Shown here one piece after another: positions 60,801 through 64,000 of a DNA stretch of 64,000 nucleotides. The DNA comes from Sediminibacterium roseum. GTDB lineage: Bacteria > Bacteroidota > Bacteroidia > Chitinophagales > Chitinophagaceae. Positions within the stretch are counted from its first letter, which is position 1; each line of letters begins with the position of its first letter. Made by a program: the position numbers and the translations under genes. The stretch spans positions 1,800,325-1,864,324 of the forward strand of contig NZ_JAACJS010000015.1 in NCBI RefSeq assembly GCF_009939005.1, given 5' to 3'. The notes beneath the pieces were generated by a model, which saw only the letters and a list, made by a program, of their open reading frames with translations, was not told the origin of the DNA and did not search any database.

Positions 60801-61001
60801 TTGAAAAATATCCAGCTCGGTTATACGATTCCTGTAAACAGGAAATATTTCCGCGAACTGAAAGTATATGTTTCTGCGCAGGATATCTGGGAAGCAACAA
60901 AAGTGCTCAGCGTATTTGATCCCGAAGTGGGCAACAACGTTGGCGCAACAGCTTATCCATTTTATCGCACTGTTTCTTTTGGTGTAAACATTTCACTCTA
61001 A
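57843..61001 (+). CDS. SusC/RagA-family TonB-dependent outer-membrane receptor
   Basis: 1052 residues. Signal peptide ending LFAQ, an N-terminal carboxypeptidase-regulatory-like domain (KIEGVVSDSSGAAVENVSVVVKG), the TonB box and plug start (MSDVIVVGYGTQRKVNLSGAV), VLKDASASAIYGARAAAGVILVTTK of the plug, then a 22-strand barrel ending FGVNISL. It imports oligosaccharide or other substrate together with the SusD lipoprotein encoded 12 nt downstream. Substrate not deducible: no glycosidase genes appear in the window. Confidence 0.95.
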   Translation: MITRSFKKRLKPERRWFICIALVCMFQLMGAQLFAQSKKIEGVVSDSSGAAVENVSVVVKGSNRGTVTDSKGRYSIVAEPSATLVFSYTGYNNVEEKVGTRTGINVVITSYSQIMSDVIVVGYGTQRKVNLSGAVAVVSGKELINRPVPNVTSALQGVLPGVTVYRGSGQPGNEGYGVRVRGFSSSNDAFALVLVDGVEQDLNLLDPNDVESISVLKDASASAIYGARAAAGVILVTTKQGRAGATRVNLNSYYGINITARQPERLNSWDEQTLIDEARFNATGAREFNAEQYEWLMNPNFSYRPNPTADRWEYFGNNNWIKEGMDKINHMQNQSISVSGGEQKLNYLLAGSYYKRDGVLRYGPDDNSRYNLKFNLNFEASKYVSIKFNASYIGSFVNENSFGTEQIINRLYRSRTRQNLYTPAEDVTGQIYNGDLQINAVDIEKNSGLETRGYETFTGRLNIQVKNIVKGLTLDVIGWRNQNIYNMENNRRSLYWYGRSVATVRFNANVPNSISLTKNRGYQNNVQSFLTYNLKLKDHSFTFLQGAQFEEYRKDEFSAAATNMPTNNSFSLNFAEAINKTSSDKVQTWAQASLFGRFNYSFQDKYLLEASYRYDGSSRLAPDKRWQLFPSFSAAWRVSQEKFMKDVSFVNNVKLRASWGQLGNGSALGYYDYITLLNSGLLNNTTTGSSNTSNLVFDNQRSQYFYQNTLASPDKTWETVEQTNFGLDFSMFNNRLSVTADYYIKRNKNMLATLNVPNLIGVNVSSLNVGQLKSWGAELGLKWKDRVGKLDYSLGFNISDNQNVLEKYNGKNSIGTGGVVPLLEGYGLNSVWGFKTDGYFQSAAEATAYKSKVTYPFFATPTAGDVKYLDLNGDGVISAGGGTPENPGDLVYLGTTNARYTYGFDVAFAWKGFDFSAFFQGALGRKFLISEETLSPILGTADMPWTIHMDHWTPDNPNAFFPRMYQTSAHNFRPSDKWTQNGNYIRLKNIQLGYTIPVNRKYFRELKVYVSAQDIWEATKVLSVFDPEVGNNVGATAYPFYRTVSFGVNISL

Positions 61002-61013
61002 CCTACACGAGCC

Positions 61014-62678
61014 ATGAAAAAAATTAAAATAGTTTCTGCTTACTTTCTAACGGCTGCACTGCTGCTCTCGGCATGCAGCAAACTCGACCGCCTGCCGGAA
61101 ACAGAATTGACAGACGATGTTTTCTGGAACACGGAAACGGACCTCATCAATGCAACCAACCGCCTGTACCAACAGCTTGATGCTTTCTGGATAGACAACC
61201 GCGCGGACGATAACGTAAACCAAACCGTTGACCAGGTGAGCTCCGGCAACAGGGTCATTCCTAACACCAGCGGGGATTGGAACGACAGGTACGACGAGAT
61301 CTTTACCGCGAACAACATTCTTGAGAAAGCACCACGTGCAAAAGTAGCCGATGCGATCCGCAACCGTTACCTCGGCGAAGCAAGGTTCTTCAGGGCATAT
61401 GCATATGCGAACCTGGTGACAAAGTATGGCGATGTTGCGCTCGTGCTGAAAACACTGAACGTGAATTCGCCTGAATTGCAGATGGGCCGCGCGCCAAGAC
61501 AGGAAGTGTTGAAAGCGATCTATGCCGACCTGGATTCTGCGGCGCTGTACCTGCCCAGGCGTTCAGCGCTCTCTGCTGCACAATACGGAAGGATAACACG
61601 CAGTACCGCATTGGCGCTCAAGGCACGGGTTGCATTGTACGAAGGCACAAGGGCCAAATTTCACGGAGATGCGGCAAGCAACTGGCAGGATCACCTCAAC
61701 ATCGCGATTGCTTCGGCAACCGCAGTAATGGGAGAAGGCCACACCTTGTACGCAAACTATCGCGACCTCTTCACCCAAACAGGCGAGGGCATCGGCAATA
61801 CCGAAAACATTTTTGTAAAGATATTCGGTGTAAGCAATGCCAATCCTTTGCTCTCGCACAACAACTCGCGCGATCTTGAAAATGGCCGTGCAGCGCCAAC
61901 CAGGAACCTCGTTCGCCAGTACCTGTACAGCGATGGCCTGCCGGCATGGAACACAGATGGCACCACGCCATCTGCCACCCGCTCAGCGCAGTTTGTTGCG
62001 GAAGGGGCTGAAACAAGCTACAACACCATCCTCGACAACAGGGACCCACGCATGGCAGCAAGCTTTTTCAGGTCGGGAGAAACAGCGTACCAGGGACCAT
62101 GGGTACCCAAAACATCACTCGGATCGAGAACGGCGTTTGCACCAAAGAAAGGATTCAGCACGGTTGATCAGACCATCAACAATGCAGGTACAACAGACAG
62201 GATCCTCATCCGCTACGCAGAAGTACTACTCATCTTTGCCGAGGCAAAATTTGAATTGAACGGAAGCATCAGTGATGCTGACCTGAACAGCACCATCAAT
62301 GCATTGCGCACAAGAGTGGGCTTTGCACCAAAACTGACCAATGCATTTGTTACCGCCAACAATTTGAGCATGCGCGAAGAGATCCGTCGCGAAAGAACGG
62401 TGGAGCTTGCACTCGAAGGATTCAGGTACGACGACCTCATCCGCTGGAAAACCGCGGAAACCGTTTTGCCGGGCGCCCTGCTCGGGGCAAAATTCATTGC
62501 CGCAGAATGGGTGGGCACAAACCAGAACAGCCTCAACCTGAATGCAGACAATGTATTGATCACCGAACCCGCAACCACAAGGCGTTTTGCAGCCAACCGC
62601 GATTATCTCTATCCCGTTCCATTGAACGAGATCGCATTGAGCGGGGGCAACATCAAACAAAATCCAAACTGGCAATAA
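61014..62678 (+). CDS. SusD/RagB-family substrate-binding outer-membrane lipoprotein
   Basis: 554 residues with lipobox LSAC. N-terminal SusD-like helices (SKLDRLPETELTDDVFWNTETD), TPR-like central region, and the SusD C-terminal NPNW end (SGGNIKQNPNWQ) with the RRERTVELALEGFRYDDLIRW segment. Forms the lid over the SusC barrel. Spaced 12 nt from susC and 17 nt from the next gene. Confidence 0.95.
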   Translation: MKKIKIVSAYFLTAALLLSACSKLDRLPETELTDDVFWNTETDLINATNRLYQQLDAFWIDNRADDNVNQTVDQVSSGNRVIPNTSGDWNDRYDEIFTANNILEKAPRAKVADAIRNRYLGEARFFRAYAYANLVTKYGDVALVLKTLNVNSPELQMGRAPRQEVLKAIYADLDSAALYLPRRSALSAAQYGRITRSTALALKARVALYEGTRAKFHGDAASNWQDHLNIAIASATAVMGEGHTLYANYRDLFTQTGEGIGNTENIFVKIFGVSNANPLLSHNNSRDLENGRAAPTRNLVRQYLYSDGLPAWNTDGTTPSATRSAQFVAEGAETSYNTILDNRDPRMAASFFRSGETAYQGPWVPKTSLGSRTAFAPKKGFSTVDQTINNAGTTDRILIRYAEVLLIFAEAKFELNGSISDADLNSTINALRTRVGFAPKLTNAFVTANNLSMREEIRRERTVELALEGFRYDDLIRWKTAETVLPGALLGAKFIAAEWVGTNQNSLNLNADNVLITEPATTRRFAANRDYLYPVPLNEIALSGGNIKQNPNWQ

Positions 62679-62695
62679 CATTAAAACCTATCAAG

Positions 62696-63205
62696 ATGAA
62701 ATCAGTAAAATATATCGCAGCGATGTTTATTGCAGCCGTGGTTTTTTCTTCGTGCGAGAAAAAAGATTACCCGGCAGGACTTTCCTCGGAGGAGCACCAC
62801 TACTATTCCGTGTTTGTTCCGAACAACAACACGCTGGTGAGTTACACAAAGAACCAGGCGGCACTGGTAAAATTCCCCGTGCAGTTCTACTCAACCTTCA
62901 CACGCAGTTATGATGCGGTTGCAAAATATGTGATCGTACCTGATGCAACCGCCAACGCAGTACTCGGTGTTGACTTTGCAGTAGTAGACAAGAACGGCAC
63001 AGTGATAGCGCCGGGGAGTGATGGCGCATATTCCATCGTATTTCCAAAAGCCGTTCAGGCAACGGATACGATCTACCTGAAGCTGCTGAACAATCCCGCA
63101 GCCGGCACACGCAAAATGGAGATCCAGCTGAAAGAAAACAAGACGGATGTTTTTTATGTAGACATCTTCTCAACCGCATACAGAAGACCCGTAGAGATCA
63201 AATAA
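62696..63205 (+). CDS. SusD-associated surface lipoprotein, possible DUF1735/DUF4843-like
   Basis: 169 residues with signal and lipobox FSSC. The rest is beta-rich (KFPVQFYSTFTRSYDAVAKYVI, VDFAVVDKNGTVIAPGSDGAY, DTIYLKLLNNP). Position after SusD and size suggest a third outer-membrane lipoprotein of the uptake system. Family assignment is tentative. Confidence 0.7.
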   Translation: MKSVKYIAAMFIAAVVFSSCEKKDYPAGLSSEEHHYYSVFVPNNNTLVSYTKNQAALVKFPVQFYSTFTRSYDAVAKYVIVPDATANAVLGVDFAVVDKNGTVIAPGSDGAYSIVFPKAVQATDTIYLKLLNNPAAGTRKMEIQLKENKTDVFYVDIFSTAYRRPVEIK

Positions 63206-63233
63206 AGTTGTTTTGTGTATAATGGTCAATCGC

Positions 63234-63261
63234 ACAGGCGTTCGGTAAAACGGGCGCCTGT
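63234..63261 (+). terminator. Weak intrinsic terminator candidate
   Basis: Stem ACAGGCG/CGCCTGT with a 14-nt loop, then TGTTGTTTT, 29 nt after the lipoprotein stop. Confidence 0.45.
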
Positions 63262-63342
63262 TGTTGTTTTAGCATATTTATTTTATCCGATCCAAAATAT
63301 CTATTGGTTTTTTTGTTAATATTAATGGCCAGTCTTTAAGCC

Positions 63343-64000
63343 ATGTGTTACCAACGAAACAAACTCATCGTTCTTCTTCTTCTGATGCTGTACACGTCGT
63401 GCAGCGTTCACCACATGTACGATGGCATTTCAAAACCCGTCGTGTTTTCCGCAGACGCAAGTGTATTCGACAGCACAGACAACAGGAAAACCACGGTTAG
63501 CTATGCAGACTTGTTGCAACTGGCCGGGCCCTTCTACAATAATTTTGAATTGTCGAAAGACGAACCTGTACAAGCGCTCATTGCCCGTCCCACCTTATTT
63601 TTAGTGAACGTGGACCGGTTCCTGGTTTTCCCCGGCGACAACCTGGTCATTTCAAAAAAAACAAATGGCGAATTTCTGGCCAGATCGCTTACTGATGAAA
63701 CAAGAACGCGCGAGCTGCTTGTGCTTAACAAATTTATAGACATCGAGCCCTTGGTAACTACCACAGCTTTCCGCGATCTTTCGCTTGAAGCTTTTTTATC
63801 AACCGAAGAACAGCTGAAGAAAAACACACCATTAGCCACACAACGGGCAAGGCAGGTGTTTGATTCTCTGCAATCCGTTTACCAAACAAGTGTGAGGTTC
63901 AGGAATGCAACAAAGGAATTTGTAGACAACAGGCACACCTTTTTACTTTTCCTGTTTTACAGGGAAAACAAAGACAGTTTACAGGCCCGTGGTTTGTACC
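63343..64000 (+). CDS. Lipoprotein of unknown function, 3' end cut by the window
   Basis: ATG at 63343 opens a frame that stays open for 219 codons to the edge. Signal with lipobox TSCS (Cys20). An N-terminal beta-rich part (FLVNVDRFLVFPGDNLVISKK) resembles the lead-in domain of Bacteroidota thioredoxin-like lipoproteins, but no CxxC is in the visible part. A helical part follows (EEQLKKNTPLATQRARQVFD). Function unknown. Confidence 0.75.
   Translation, partial: MCYQRNKLIVLLLLMLYTSCSVHHMYDGISKPVVFSADASVFDSTDNRKTTVSYADLLQLAGPFYNNFELSKDEPVQALIARPTLFLVNVDRFLVFPGDNLVISKKTNGEFLARSLTDETRTRELLVLNKFIDIEPLVTTTAFRDLSLEAFLSTEEQLKKNTPLATQRARQVFDSLQSVYQTSVRFRNATKEFVDNRHTFLLFLFYRENKDSLQARGLY

Overview
The window looks like chromosomal DNA from a member of the Bacteroidota, most likely family Chitinophagaceae. 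The evidence is a SusC/SusD pair, a giant adhesin-like protein ending in a type IX secretion (CHU_C-type) domain, TANNTTTG -7 promoter elements, A-rich leaders with few Shine-Dalgarno sequences, a BBP2-type porin and a KdpD split from its kinase. No rRNA, tRNA, phage, IS element or CRISPR was seen. The family-level placement is inference.

Bases 1-9.6 kb (minus strand) hold a potassium-uptake locus: NtrC-type response regulator, a 27-aa membrane peptide, kdpF, kdpA, kdpB, kdpC, a porin, a KdpD sensor/Usp protein without kinase domain, and a separate HAMP histidine kinase cut by the window start. Bases 9.8-11.5 kb carry a YeeE/YedE sulfur-transport pair and an acetyltransferase. Bases 11.6-19.2 kb carry a tripartite RND efflux operon flanked by small secreted proteins, two of them cysteine-rich.

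Bases 19.2-49.5 kb are a stress or low-oxygen island. It holds mlaEFD lipid transport, five tandem-domain universal stress proteins, PEP synthase, a Na/Pi cotransporter, a BON protein, a Balon-like ribosome hibernation factor, a P-type ATPase, Hsp20, an L,D-transpeptidase, an FMN-binding protein, a persulfide dioxygenase-rhodanese fusion, NhaD, bestrophin, carbonic anhydrase and several uncharacterised proteins. Its promoters share one architecture that I read by hand: a CRP/FNR-like palindrome TGAY-N4-RTCA centred exactly 33.5 bp upstream of the TTTG of a Bacteroidota -7 element, often with a second box 22 bp further upstream. This geometry recurs at about a dozen promoters and is the strongest discovery here. 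It implies one CRP/FNR-family regulon; no such regulator is encoded in the window. A decayed copy of the same promoter plus the first codons of a universal stress gene survives at 31.75-31.86 kb.

Bases 49.6-55.8 kb encode a 2046-residue surface protein with nine copies of an 80-residue Ig-like repeat. A PAS sensor lacking an ATPase domain follows. From 57.2 kb a regulatory region (double LacI-like operator and a terminator-like leader hairpin) precedes a SusC-SusD-lipoprotein operon and a truncated lipoprotein gene at the window end.
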